This document shows, piece by piece, positions 24,860 to 33,682 of a stretch of DNA of 43,014 nt. The stretch is from Pelagibacterales bacterium SAG-MED34 (GTDB lineage: Bacteria; Pseudomonadota; Alphaproteobacteria; Pelagibacterales; Pelagibacteraceae). Made by a program: the position numbers and the translations under genes. The DNA lies in the NCBI GenBank assembly GCA_014653665.1, contig JACWEE010000005.1, positions 1-43,014 on the forward strand, written 5' to 3'. The notes beneath the pieces are model-generated. The model was not told where the DNA came from, did no database searches, and was given only the letters and a program-made list of their open reading frames with translations. Each line of letters begins with the position of its first letter. Positions within the stretch are counted from its first letter, which is position 1.

Positions 24860-25606
24860 ATGACAAATAATAATATGTATTTCATTGCCAATTGGAAGAT
24901 GTTTGGGTCAGTTAAGTCAGTTAATTCATTAAATAAAGTAATAAGTTATTCAAAAACAAAGAAACTTAAAGCCAATATTATTTATTGTCCACCTTATACA
25001 TTGATCAAATCTTTTGTAGATAAAACAAGAAAATCAAATATCAAAATTGGTGCTCAAGATTGTCATACACAAATAAACTATGGACCTTTCACTGGAGCTA
25101 TAAGCTCAAAGATGATTAAAGATTTAGGGGGTGAGTTTGTTATAATTGGACATTCAGAAACAAGAGCAGAAAATAATAATAAAAAAATTAATTTAAAGAT
25201 TAAGTCTGCACTTAATGAAAAATTAAATGTCATTTTATGCATAGGCGAAAAATTGACTGATAAAAGAAAAAATAAAACAAAATATGTTTTAAAAAAACAA
25301 TTACTTGAAGGTTTAAAAAATTTAAAGAATTTAAATAAAGTTATAATTGCATATGAACCTGTTTGGTCGATTGGCACAGGTATTATTCCTAGTGAAAATG
25401 ATTTAAAAAAAAATATTAGTTTTATAAGAAACACCTTAAAGATTTCAAAAAAATTTACAAAATCTAAGATTTTATATGGAGGCTCTGTAAACCCAAAAAA
25501 TATAAAAAATTTAATGAGAATCGATAATATTGATGGTTTTTTGGTTGGTGGAGCATCAACTAATGAAAAAATATTTATTGATATAATGAAAAAATCAATT
25601 AATTAG
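24860..25606 (+). CDS. tpiA: Triosephosphate isomerase
   Basis: Tpi interconverts dihydroxyacetone phosphate and glyceraldehyde 3-phosphate in glycolysis and gluconeogenesis. The catalytic residues are visible: K13 in A-N-W-K-M, H98 in I-G-H-S-E, and E166 in A-Y-E-P-V-W-S-I-G-T-G. Y-G-G-S-V-N and G-G-A-S complete the phosphate site. The usual G-H-S-E-R-R is G-H-S-E-T-R here. Length 248 residues from the ATG at 24860; an ATG at 24875 (M-Y-F-I-A-N-W) is an alternative start. secG follows after five bases. Confidence 0.96.
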   Translation: MTNNNMYFIANWKMFGSVKSVNSLNKVISYSKTKKLKANIIYCPPYTLIKSFVDKTRKSNIKIGAQDCHTQINYGPFTGAISSKMIKDLGGEFVIIGHSETRAENNNKKINLKIKSALNEKLNVILCIGEKLTDKRKNKTKYVLKKQLLEGLKNLKNLNKVIIAYEPVWSIGTGIIPSENDLKKNISFIRNTLKISKKFTKSKILYGGSVNPKNIKNLMRIDNIDGFLVGGASTNEKIFIDIMKKSIN

Positions 25607-25611
25607 GCGTC

Positions 25612-25914
25612 GTGGAAAACATACTATTAATTATAAATATAATATTAGCAGCAATTCTAGTATTGCTGGTTTTGTTTCAAAAATCCGAAGGTGGAGCCTT
25701 GGGTATTGGAGTTTCTCAAGATAACTTTATGTTTTCAAGGTCTGCTGGGAATTTTATGACTAAAGCAACGGCAATAGTTGCAACATTATTCATAATTTGT
25801 AGTCTAGGATTGACTATTATTTCACGAGGAGATCTTCCTTCAAATACGTCTGTAATTGATAAAATTGAAGAAAATGCAGACGATGCTCCTAAATTACCGG
25901 AAAATAATAATTAA
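25612..25914 (+). CDS. secG: Preprotein translocase subunit SecG
   Basis: SecG is the small accessory subunit of the SecYEG translocon. The 100-residue protein has two membrane helices (about residues 3-23 and 53-72) joined by the conserved loop L-F-Q-K-S-E-G-G-A-L-G. The tail is acidic, as is common in alphaproteobacteria. It starts with GTG (G-T-G encoding the initiator before E-N-I-L-L), five bases after tpiA. The tpiA-secG-pyrG order is conserved in the group. Confidence 0.92.
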   Translation: MENILLIINIILAAILVLLVLFQKSEGGALGIGVSQDNFMFSRSAGNFMTKATAIVATLFIICSLGLTIISRGDLPSNTSVIDKIEENADDAPKLPENNN

Positions 25915-25954
25915 TACTTTTATTTTTATAATTCATTAGCTATAACATAATTCC

Positions 25955-27577
25955 ATGGCGCGATATATATTTGTCACTGGCGGCGTGGTTTCATCACTTG
26001 GTAAAGGTTTGTCATCAGCATCACTTGGATATCTGCTTAGATCACAAGGATATAAAGTGAGAATAAGAAAGATGGACCCATATTTAAATGTAGATCCTGG
26101 AACAATGAGTCCTTTTCAGCATGGTGAAGTTTTTGTAACTGATGATGGCGCTGAAACAGATTTAGATTTAGGACATTACGAAAGATTTACAAATATTTCA
26201 GCCAAACAATCTGACAATATTACTACGGGTAGAATTTATAGTGATATCATAAAAAAAGAGAGAAGAGGAGGTTATCTTGGAAAAACAGTTCAAGTTATTC
26301 CACATGTTACAGATAGAATTAAAGAGTTTATAAAAAAAGATATAACAAATGAAGATTTTGTAATTTGTGAAATTGGAGGAACGGTTGGTGATATTGAAAG
26401 CTTACCATTTTTAGAAGCTATAAGACAGTTTTCAAATGATAATGGCAGATCAAAATCGTTATTTATTCATTTAACATTTGTTCCATTTTTAAAATCTTCA
26501 GATGAAATTAAAACAAAGCCAACACAACATTCTGTTAAAGAATTAAGAAGTATAGGAATTCAACCTGATATAGTGATCTGTAGATCTCAACAGTCTATTC
26601 CTTTAGATCAAAGAAGAAAAATATCCTTATTTTGTAATGTGGACATTGCTAATGTCATAGAAACGGTTGATGTAAAAACTATTTATGAAGCCCCAATAAG
26701 TTTCTTTAATCAAAAATTAGATAAGCAAGTTTTAAAATTCTTTAAAATAAAATCTAGAAAAAGACCAAACTTGCTACCTTGGAAAAAAATTACAAATATA
26801 GTTTTAAAAACAAAAAGAACTGTAAATATTGCTATCATAGGCAAATATGTAAACTTAAAAGATGCTTATAAGTCACTTGATGAAGCTCTCACGCATGGGG
26901 GAATTTCAAATAAAGTCAAAGTTAACTTGGTAAGAATTGAGTCAGATAAACTTAGATCAAAAGAAATTAAATCAAAATTAAAGAATGTATCGGGAATATT
27001 GATACCAGGAGGGTTTGGCAAAAGAGGAACAGAGGGAAAAATTGAGGCAATTAGATATGCTAGAGAGAGAAAAATACCTTTTCTAGGTATTTGTTTTGGA
27101 ATGCAAATGGCCATGGTTGAGTTTTCAAGAAATATTTTAAAAATTAAAAAAGCTGGCTCTAGTGAATTAGATAAAAATTGTTTTCCCGTAATAGGATTAA
27201 TTGATGAATGGAACAAAGATGGAAAAATTATAAAAGGAACCGACAAAAACCTTGGAGGAACAATGAGGTTAGGTCTATATGAGGCAAAACTACGAAATAA
27301 TTCTGCCATAAAAAATATCTATAAATCTAATATGATTAAGGAGAGACACAGACATAGATATGAAGTTAATATAAATTTAATGCAAAAATTTGAAAAAAAA
27401 GGTTTGATGTTTTCAGGAATTTCTCCTGACAATCAATTACCTGAAATTATTGAACTTAAAAATCATCCATGGTTTATTGGAGTCCAATTTCATCCAGAAT
27501 TTAAATCTAGACCTTTAAATCCTCATCCTTTATTCTCATCATTTATTAAAGCTGCAAAATCTTTTAATGGAAAATAA
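25955..27577 (+). CDS. pyrG: CTP synthase
   Basis: PyrG aminates UTP to CTP using glutamine. The N-terminal synthetase domain begins [16 protein letters not shown] and contains [15 protein letters not shown] and [14 protein letters not shown]. The C-terminal amidotransferase domain has the nucleophile in F-L-G-I-C-F-G-M-Q and H-P-E-F near the end. Full length at 540 residues. CTP is needed by CdsA, IspD and CMP-KDO synthesis, so it serves several pathways in this window. Overlaps kdsA by 11 bases. Confidence 0.97.
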   Translation: MARYIFVTGGVVSSLGKGLSSASLGYLLRSQGYKVRIRKMDPYLNVDPGTMSPFQHGEVFVTDDGAETDLDLGHYERFTNISAKQSDNITTGRIYSDIIKKERRGGYLGKTVQVIPHVTDRIKEFIKKDITNEDFVICEIGGTVGDIESLPFLEAIRQFSNDNGRSKSLFIHLTFVPFLKSSDEIKTKPTQHSVKELRSIGIQPDIVICRSQQSIPLDQRRKISLFCNVDIANVIETVDVKTIYEAPISFFNQKLDKQVLKFFKIKSRKRPNLLPWKKITNIVLKTKRTVNIAIIGKYVNLKDAYKSLDEALTHGGISNKVKVNLVRIESDKLRSKEIKSKLKNVSGILIPGGFGKRGTEGKIEAIRYARERKIPFLGICFGMQMAMVEFSRNILKIKKAGSSELDKNCFPVIGLIDEWNKDGKIIKGTDKNLGGTMRLGLYEAKLRNNSAIKNIYKSNMIKERHRHRYEVNINLMQKFEKKGLMFSGISPDNQLPEIIELKNHPWFIGVQFHPEFKSRPLNPHPLFSSFIKAAKSFNGK

Positions 27578-28391
27578 AATAGTTAATTGTAACGGTATAG
27601 AAATTTCAAACAAAAATAAAATTTGTTTAATAGCTGGACCTTGTCAGCTTGAAACCGAGCAACATGCTTTGGACATGGCAGGCAAAATTAAAGAAATTGT
27701 GACAAAGTATAATATTGGATTTATTTATAAAACTTCATTTGATAAGGCTAATAGAACTAGCTTGAAAGGCAAAAGAGGAGCTGGTTTAGAAAACTCGTTG
27801 CCCGTATTTGATAAAATTAAAAAAGATATTAAAGTACCCGTTCTTACCGATATACATAATGAAGAACAATGTTTCCTAGTTTCTAATCACGTAGATGTTC
27901 TTCAAATACCAGCATTCCTTTGTAGGCAAACAGATTTATTAATTGCTGCTGCTAAAACCAATAAAATCATTAATGTGAAAAAGGGTCAATTTCTAGCACC
28001 GTGGGATATGGTGAATGTAACCAAAAAAATATCTGATAGTGGTAATGAAAATATTTTAGTAACCGAAAGAGGAGCTAGCTTTGGTTATAATACGTTAGTC
28101 TCAGATATGAGATCTATTCCCATCATGGCAAAAAATGGTTATCCAGTAGTATTTGATGGAACTCATTCAGTGCAACAACCTGGTGGTCTAGGTGAAAAAA
28201 GTGGTGGTCAAAGAGAATTTGTTGAGTATTTGTCGAGAGCAGCAGTAGCAGTAGGCGTTGCAGCTATTTTTTTGGAAACACATCAGGACCCTGATAATGC
28301 TCCATCAGATGGTCCAAACATGGTCCCTTTAGACAAATTAGACGAGCTAATTAATCAAATTGTAGAAATTGATAATTTAGTTAAAAAGTAA
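27567..28391 (+). CDS. kdsA: 3-deoxy-D-manno-octulosonate 8-phosphate synthase
   Basis: KdsA condenses PEP with arabinose 5-phosphate to KDO-8-P for the LPS inner core. Motifs: [11 protein letters not shown] near residues 20-30, [22 protein letters not shown], and [13 protein letters not shown] cysteine in A-G-P-C stands where E. coli has the metal-independent Asn, so this is the metal-dependent class. Length 274 residues. It lies between pyrG (overlap) and eno, which makes its substrate PEP. Confidence 0.95.
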   Translation: MENKIVNCNGIEISNKNKICLIAGPCQLETEQHALDMAGKIKEIVTKYNIGFIYKTSFDKANRTSLKGKRGAGLENSLPVFDKIKKDIKVPVLTDIHNEEQCFLVSNHVDVLQIPAFLCRQTDLLIAAAKTNKIINVKKGQFLAPWDMVNVTKKISDSGNENILVTERGASFGYNTLVSDMRSIPIMAKNGYPVVFDGTHSVQQPGGLGEKSGGQREFVEYLSRAAVAVGVAAIFLETHQDPDNAPSDGPNMVPLDKLDELINQIVEIDNLVKK

Positions 28392-28394
28392 TTA

Positions 28395-29654
28395 ATGAGT
28401 AAAATCAAAAAAGTTGTAGCCAGACAGGTTTATGACAGTAGAGGAAATCCTACCATTGAGGCTGAAGTATTTTCAAATAATTTAAGTGCGTCAGCAATTT
28501 GTCCTTCAGGTGCTTCAACAGGAACTTTTGAGGCTTATGAAAAAAGAGATAAGAGTAATAAAAAATACCTAGGAAAAAGCGTTTTAATACCAGTTGCAAC
28601 TGTTAATAAATTAATTTCAAAAAAATTAAAAAATCAAAACATCCATGACCAAGAGAGAATAGATAGTATTCTTATAAAATTAGATGGCACAAAACAAAAA
28701 ACCAAGTTAGGTGCGAATACAATATTAGCTGTATCCATGGCTGTAAAAAAATTATCAGCAAAAGTTAAAAAAATACCTTTATATAAAAATTTTATTGTCA
28801 AAAAAAATTTTAAACTCCCCTTTCCATTAATGAATATTATTAATGGGGGTGCACATGCCGATAATGGTCTTAGAATACAAGAGTTTATGATTAGACCTGA
28901 TAAAGCAAAATCATTTAATGATGCTGTCAGAATGTGTTTTTTAGTAATAAACAATTTAAAAGTATTATTAAAAAAAGCTGGTCACTCCATTAATGTGGGT
29001 GATGAAGGTGGCTTTGCACCAATGATAAGTGATAATGAAAGTGCATTAAAACTTATAGTTCAAGCTATAAAAAAATCAGGTTTTAAAAATGGTAAAGATA
29101 TATCAATTTGTTTAGATGTTGCAGCAAATGAATTAATTAAAAAAGGCAAATATTCAATTCATTCTAAAAATTACATAAGTGTTGATCAATCAATTAAAAA
29201 ATACTTACAACTTATTAAAAAGTATCAAATTAAATCAATTGAGGACCCATTTGGTGAAGACGATTGGAAGGCATGGTCAAAATTTATTAATGAAACAAAA
29301 AACAAAACACAAATAATAGGTGATGATCTTTTTGTAACTAATCTCGAAAGATTAAAAATAGGCTTTTTAAACTTATCTGCAAATAGTATTTTAATAAAAT
29401 TGAACCAAATAGGAACTGTAACCGAAACGTTAGAAGTAATAAAATTTGCTAAACTTATTGGTTTTAAAACTATCATCTCCCATAGATCTGGTGATACCGA
29501 AGACACATTTATTGCTGATTTAGCAGTAGGGACCAATTCAAGTCAAATCAAAACTGGATCTTTAGCAAGATCAGAGAGAATTGCAAAATATAACCAACTA
29601 ATTCGTATTGAAGAAGATCTTGGTAGATCAGCTAAAATGAATAAAATTGATTAA
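28395..29654 (+). CDS. eno: Enolase
   Basis: Enolase converts 2-phosphoglycerate to PEP. Conserved parts are visible: R-Q-V-Y-D-S-R-G-N-P-T, G-A-S-T-G, G-G-A-H-A-D-N (catalytic loop), G-D-E-G-G-F-A-P, the metal ligands in C-L-D-V-A, E-D-P-F and G-D-D-L, the catalytic lysine in L-I-K-L-N-Q-I-G, and S-H-R-S-G-D-T-E-D. The last differs from the usual S-G-E-T-E-D by a conservative change. Length 419 residues, slightly short at the C-terminus. It ends one base into the ftsB start. Confidence 0.96.
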   Translation: MSKIKKVVARQVYDSRGNPTIEAEVFSNNLSASAICPSGASTGTFEAYEKRDKSNKKYLGKSVLIPVATVNKLISKKLKNQNIHDQERIDSILIKLDGTKQKTKLGANTILAVSMAVKKLSAKVKKIPLYKNFIVKKNFKLPFPLMNIINGGAHADNGLRIQEFMIRPDKAKSFNDAVRMCFLVINNLKVLLKKAGHSINVGDEGGFAPMISDNESALKLIVQAIKKSGFKNGKDISICLDVAANELIKKGKYSIHSKNYISVDQSIKKYLQLIKKYQIKSIEDPFGEDDWKAWSKFINETKNKTQIIGDDLFVTNLERLKIGFLNLSANSILIKLNQIGTVTETLEVIKFAKLIGFKTIISHRSGDTEDTFIADLAVGTNSSQIKTGSLARSERIAKYNQLIRIEEDLGRSAKMNKID

Positions 29655-29962
29655 TGTTAGAAAAATTAAAACAGAACTATTTTATTCTTATCATAACATT
29701 CCTATTTATATATTTTTTCTTTAATTTATTAGATGGTGATAGAGGTCTCATTTCTTACATGGAAAAGAAAGATGTGTATGAGCAACTAAAAAATGATCAA
29801 ATTACTCTAAATAGCAAAATAGAGGATTTAGAGCACAAAAATTCACTTTTAACAGAAAATATTGATCTAGATTTCATAGAAATATTAATAAGAGAAAAGT
29901 TTTTATTTGGAAAAGAAGGAGAGACTACCTATATAATTAAAGATAATGGAAATCAAAAATAG
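29654..29962 (+). CDS. ftsB: Septum formation initiator family protein (FtsB/DivIC-like)
   Basis: This is a small bitopic membrane protein of 102 residues: a short cytoplasmic N-terminus, one helix at about residues 9-27 ([13 protein letters not shown]), D-G-x-R-G-L at the membrane exit, a coiled coil at about residues 38-70, and a short conserved C-terminal segment with I-R-E-K-F. This architecture and the position after eno fit the FtsB/DivIC family, a partner of FtsL and FtsQ in the divisome. Sequence similarity in this family is weak. It overlaps lipA by 17 bases. Confidence 0.85.
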   Translation: MLEKLKQNYFILIITFLFIYFFFNLLDGDRGLISYMEKKDVYEQLKNDQITLNSKIEDLEHKNSLLTENIDLDFIEILIREKFLFGKEGETTYIIKDNGNQK

Positions 29963-30878
29963 ACCAAGACACCCAGAAAAAGTTAATAAACCAATTAATC
30001 CTATCAAAAAGAAACCTGAGTGGATTAGATCTAAGCTACTAAATAGTAAGGAGTTTTTTTTAACTAAAACAGTTGTTAATAAAGATAATCTTGTAACAGT
30101 TTGCCAAGAAGCAAACTGTCCTAATATTACTGAATGCTGGAGCAAAAGGCATGCAACACTTATGATAATGGGTGACACATGCACAAGAGCATGTGCGTTT
30201 TGTGATGTTAAAACAGGAAAACCAGAAAAATTGGATCAATTTGAGCCTATTAAAATAGCTAATGCAGTTAAAAAATTAAGTTTAAGACATGTTGTTATTA
30301 CATCTGTTGATAGAGACGACCTTTCAGATGGTGGATCAAACCATTTTCATGATGTTATTGTTGCAACAAGGAAAAAAAATCCAAATACAACAATTGAAGT
30401 TTTAACACCTGATTTTTTAAGAAAAGGAGAAGCTTATAAAAGAGTATTGGAGGCAAGCCCAGATGTTTTTAATCATAATATTGAAACTGTTCCAAGTCTT
30501 TATGTAAAAGTTAGACCAGGGGCAAGATACTTTGGATCATTAGAACTTTTAAAAAATTCAAAGAAATTCAATAAAAATGTTTTTACAAAATCAGGAATTA
30601 TGGTTGGATTTGGAGAAACAAAAGATGAAATAATCCAAGTTATGGATGATCTAAGATCTGCAGAAGTTGATTTCTTAACTATAGGTCAATATCTTCAACC
30701 TTCGGCCAAGCACTTTCCATTAAACAGGTATTACCATCCAGATGAATTTAAAGAGCTAGAAAAAATAGCAAAATCTAAAGGATTTTTATTAGTATCTTCA
30801 TCACCATTAACAAGATCCTCTTATCATGCTGATGAAGATTTTAATAAACTTAAAAATAATAGAAAAAATATTCATTAA
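29946..30878 (+). CDS. lipA: Lipoyl synthase
   Basis: LipA inserts two sulfurs into protein-bound octanoyl groups, making the lipoyl cofactor for 2-oxo acid dehydrogenases and glycine cleavage. It is a radical SAM enzyme with both cluster motifs present: the auxiliary cluster [12 protein letters not shown] (C-x4-C-x5-C) and the SAM cluster C-T-R-A-C-A-F-C (C-x3-C-x2-C). The R-S-S-Y at the C-terminus supplies the serine ligand of the auxiliary cluster. Length 310 residues. Its start overlaps the end of ftsB; the pyruvate dehydrogenase genes found between these in many relatives are absent. The stop overlaps the next gene by one base. Confidence 0.96.
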   Translation: MEIKNRPRHPEKVNKPINPIKKKPEWIRSKLLNSKEFFLTKTVVNKDNLVTVCQEANCPNITECWSKRHATLMIMGDTCTRACAFCDVKTGKPEKLDQFEPIKIANAVKKLSLRHVVITSVDRDDLSDGGSNHFHDVIVATRKKNPNTTIEVLTPDFLRKGEAYKRVLEASPDVFNHNIETVPSLYVKVRPGARYFGSLELLKNSKKFNKNVFTKSGIMVGFGETKDEIIQVMDDLRSAEVDFLTIGQYLQPSAKHFPLNRYYHPDEFKELEKIAKSKGFLLVSSSPLTRSSYHADEDFNKLKNNRKNIH

Positions 30879-31315
30879 TGCCAAAAGCATCAGTTAAGAG
30901 ATTAATTGATAACAAAAAAGACAAGCTTATAGAGTTCGTTTTAGATATTGAAAAATACCCTGAATTTGTCCCATTCTGTCAGGGTTCAAAAGTACATGAA
31001 AGAAAACAAAAAGGAGATCTAACACTTATTGTTGCCGATTTAACAATAGGAAAAGGACCTTTTGTAGATACCTATAAAAGCAATGTTAAATTCAATAAAA
31101 AAGATGACACAATTTTTGTAACAAATATTGACGGGCCTTTAAATTATTTAGAGAATAATTGGAAATTTCAGGAGCAAGGAGATTTAACAGAAGTGACTTT
31201 TGATGTTGATTTTGAAATTAAAAATAAATTTTTGAATATTTTAATGACCAAGTCTTTTCAATTTGGTCTTGAAAAAATTGCTGATGCATTCCAGAAAAGG
31301 GCAGAAAGTTTATAA
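30878..31315 (+). CDS. RatA/Coq10-like START-domain protein
   Basis: A 145-residue protein of the polyketide cyclase/START family close to Coq10 and RatA. Visible family signs are V-L-D-I-E-K-Y-P-E-F-V-P-F-C near residues 22-35, the central beta strands with G-P-F-V-D-T-Y and D-G-P-L, and the C-terminal amphipathic helix with F-Q-K-R-A. In mitochondria the relatives bind ubiquinone and aid respiration; in E. coli RatA was described as inhibiting ribosome subunit joining. The alphaproteobacterial gene regularly follows lipA, which favours a housekeeping, probably quinone-related role over a toxin. No antitoxin-like gene (RatB) lies next to it. Confidence 0.82.
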   Translation: MPKASVKRLIDNKKDKLIEFVLDIEKYPEFVPFCQGSKVHERKQKGDLTLIVADLTIGKGPFVDTYKSNVKFNKKDDTIFVTNIDGPLNYLENNWKFQEQGDLTEVTFDVDFEIKNKFLNILMTKSFQFGLEKIADAFQKRAESL

Positions 31316-32725
31316 ATGAAAATTTTAATTTATTTTTTTATATTTTATTTATTTACATCTTCTTCATTCGCCGAATTTAATTATTATGGATCAATAGACC
31401 CGACAAAACATTATAAAAACTTAAAGAATCGTTCATACAATGACAAAATTGGTCGTAAAGACCTTTGGATAGACAAATCTATAAAATTAGACACAATTGA
31501 TTTCAAGATTAACAACCCTGGTGAAGTATTGCCAAAAGATTATTTCAATAGATCTTCTTGTAGAGCTTTTTACAATCAATCAAATATTAAAAGAGTTGCT
31601 AATGGAGATTTGGGACCTGGCATGGATTTTTTTTATTCAAAACCAATTATGCTAGTTGGTAAAGGTTATGATAAAAAAAAAGATCTATCTGGAGCGCCAG
31701 ATGCAGCGCTTAAGCAAGCACAACAAATTCGACTTTGGATGACAAGCTATCTTTGCTATCAAGATAATAAATTTAAGGAAAATTTAGCGAGAGAGATTAA
31801 GTCGTTTATTTTAAAATGGGCAAAAGCCAAAGCATTTATGAAGACAAGAAAAAATAATAGTGATAGTTATTGTTGTATTCAAGATGCTGTTTTAACTATG
31901 AATTTAGATATGTCAGACTTTATTACCGCATATTTAATAGTTACAAAAGATTTTCCTGATAACAAAAAAAATAAAGAAACAATTGTTAAATGGTTCAAAA
32001 ATTATATGAAAAAATATGGAAATAGGCACTTTAAAAAAGATAGTGTTGGTCAATTTTTTAACCAACATGCAATAATAAGAGACTATTTAAATGCTAAAAT
32101 TGCAATATTAACAAATAACAACGAATTGTTTTCTAAAAGTGCAAAAAGGGCTTTAATAGTCCTTGCTCAATCTACACCTGAAGGAGTCTATCCTTATACA
32201 GCTGCGAGAGGTCAAAAAGCAATGTGGTATAGCATGGAAATGATGAACGATTATACACATTTATTAGAAGTTTTAAGAGCACAAGGTTATGACCTTTATA
32301 ATTATGAACTTGAAGGAAGAAGTTATAAAAAAAATGCGGAATTTTTAATGGGAGTTTGGGTAAATTATGCTTGTTCAAAAGGTTTTATTTATGAAAATAA
32401 AACCAATGAAAAACTTCAAAAAGGAACAAGTTATCGACTATGTGAACAAATTAGTGAAAATTTTGAGTATAAAACATTGCAATATTACGCAAAAATTAAT
32501 TCTGGCTCTGATGGAAGACTGCCAAAAAGGTCTGACCCCAAGATTCAAAATTTAACAATGTATAAAGGTGGTAATTTAGACTGGGTTGTTTTTTTCAACA
32601 AATATTTTCCAAATAATAAATACTCAGAAATGTCCTTAGAATTATCAAATCAAAGTATAAAAAAAAAAAATAAGTGGAGATCGAAAGGCAATGGAGTAAT
32701 CACTTCAATGATTTTTTCTAATTAA
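31316..32725 (+). CDS. Secreted alginate-lyase-like (PL5-type, alpha-toroid) protein
   Basis: A 469-residue protein with a clear signal peptide (cleavage near residue 19, S-S-F-A then E), so probably periplasmic. The middle, about residues 140-350, is all-helical and resembles the alginate lyase (alpha/alpha-toroid) family: N-Q-H-A (249-252), T-P-E-G-V-Y-P-Y near 287, A-R-G-Q-K-A-M-W-Y-S (297-306), and Q-G-Y-D-L-Y soon after. Candidate catalytic residues H251, R298 and Y305 have spacings of 47 and 54, equal to those I recall for His, Arg and Tyr of PL5 lyases such as AlgL and A1-III. The asparagine beside the histidine is replaced by glutamine (Q250), with N249 before it. It has several cysteines and a lysine-rich tail. 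It is the one gene here outside the usual core cluster. Substrate unknown; family level is inference from motif spacing. Confidence 0.55.
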   Translation: MKILIYFFIFYLFTSSSFAEFNYYGSIDPTKHYKNLKNRSYNDKIGRKDLWIDKSIKLDTIDFKINNPGEVLPKDYFNRSSCRAFYNQSNIKRVANGDLGPGMDFFYSKPIMLVGKGYDKKKDLSGAPDAALKQAQQIRLWMTSYLCYQDNKFKENLAREIKSFILKWAKAKAFMKTRKNNSDSYCCIQDAVLTMNLDMSDFITAYLIVTKDFPDNKKNKETIVKWFKNYMKKYGNRHFKKDSVGQFFNQHAIIRDYLNAKIAILTNNNELFSKSAKRALIVLAQSTPEGVYPYTAARGQKAMWYSMEMMNDYTHLLEVLRAQGYDLYNYELEGRSYKKNAEFLMGVWVNYACSKGFIYENKTNEKLQKGTSYRLCEQISENFEYKTLQYYAKINSGSDGRLPKRSDPKIQNLTMYKGGNLDWVVFFNKYFPNNKYSEMSLELSNQSIKKKNKWRSKGNGVITSMIFSN

Positions 32726-33191
32726 TCATAGTTTTTATAATTTTCAAAGTTTCATTAACAGTTTTTTTCTGGATAGAAATTCTTTTTTTATTTTTAAATA
32801 GGTTTTTTCTTATAATTATTTTACTTCCTTTTTTTAAGCCAATGTAAACCAACCCAACTGGCTTTTCTTTTGTTCCTCCATTTGGTCCTGCGATACCCGT
32901 AATTGAGATTGATATATTTGATTTACTAATTTTACTTAAACTTTTAACCATTGATATACAGGTTTCATAGCTAACTGCTCCATACTTTGTAATAGTTTTT
33001 TTTGGAACTTGAAGCAATTTTACTTTTGCATTATTAGAATAAGTTACTAGTCCCATATTAAATACTTTAGATGACCCGCTAATAGATGTAATTGAACTTG
33101 CTAAAAGTCCTCCTGTACAGGATTCTGCAAATGATACTGTTAGTTTTTTTTTAATTAGTAACTTTACAATTTTAAAGGATAAATTACTCAT
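32718..33191 (-). CDS. pncC: Nicotinamide-nucleotide amidohydrolase (CinA C-terminal type)
   Basis: The protein matches the stand-alone CinA C-terminal domain, which deamidates NMN to nicotinate mononucleotide in pyridine-nucleotide recycling. Key features: F-A-E-S-C-T-G-G-L-L-A near residues 20-30 with the active-site serine, S-G-S-S near 40, and G-I-A-G-P-N-G-G-T-x-x-K-P-V-G-L-V-Y. I chose the ATG at 33191, which overlaps the pgpA stop (ATGA), giving 157 residues; a TTG 54 bases upstream would add 18 unmatched residues. Its 3' end overlaps the converging lyase-like gene by eight bases. Confidence 0.9.
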   Translation of the reverse strand: MSNLSFKIVKLLIKKKLTVSFAESCTGGLLASSITSISGSSKVFNMGLVTYSNNAKVKLLQVPKKTITKYGAVSYETCISMVKSLSKISKSNISISITGIAGPNGGTKEKPVGLVYIGLKKGSKIIIRKNLFKNKKRISIQKKTVNETLKIIKTMIN

Positions 33192-33682
33192 GAGGTAATA
33201 ATCATATAAAAGACGAGAATTGCTACTACATATAATCCAGCACAAACATCATCCATTATAACACCAAAGCTATTCTTAAAGTTTTTATCGTAATAACTTA
33301 CAGGATAGGGTTTTGCGATATCAAAAATTCTAAAAAGAATAAACATTATAAAATAAAAGGTTAGCACCCTTGCTGGATCTGTTGGTTCTTTATGGGCAAT
33401 TTCATACAGGCATATTGGAATTGATTGACCAATAAACTCATCAATAACAACCTCTTTTGGATCTTTATTGGTTAAATCTTTAATAAATAAATTTACTGCA
33501 AAAAGTGAAATTATAAAAATACCTACTAATAAAAACAAAAAAGCATCAGCAGGTACTGAAAAAATATGAAATAATATATATAAAAAGATAACAGTAACTA
33601 AAGAAGCATAGCTGCCAGGTATTCTTGGTAATTTTCCAATACCAAACATTGTAACAAATAAAGAATTTATTTTTTTAAGCAT
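33188..33682 (-). CDS. pgpA: Phosphatidylglycerophosphatase A
   Basis: PgpA removes the phosphate from phosphatidylglycerophosphate to make phosphatidylglycerol. It is a 164-residue membrane protein with about four hydrophobic segments. The conserved acidic motifs are E-V-V-I-D-E-F-I-G-Q, R-x-F-D-I-A-K-P-Y-P and G-V-I-M-D-D-V-C-A-G, and the start contains G-I-G-K-L-P-R-I-P-G-S-Y. It lies between ispDF (eight-base overlap) and pncC (four-base overlap), so the three form one operon. Confidence 0.93.
   Translation of the reverse strand: MLKKINSLFVTMFGIGKLPRIPGSYASLVTVIFLYILFHIFSVPADAFLFLLVGIFIISLFAVNLFIKDLTNKDPKEVVIDEFIGQSIPICLYEIAHKEPTDPARVLTFYFIMFILFRIFDIAKPYPVSYYDKNFKNSFGVIMDDVCAGLYVVAILVFYMIITS

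Noticed and set aside
30878-31315. RatA toxin-antitoxin module
   Set aside because: No RatB-like partner is adjacent, and the lipA-ratA/coq10 link is a housekeeping arrangement in alphaproteobacteria.
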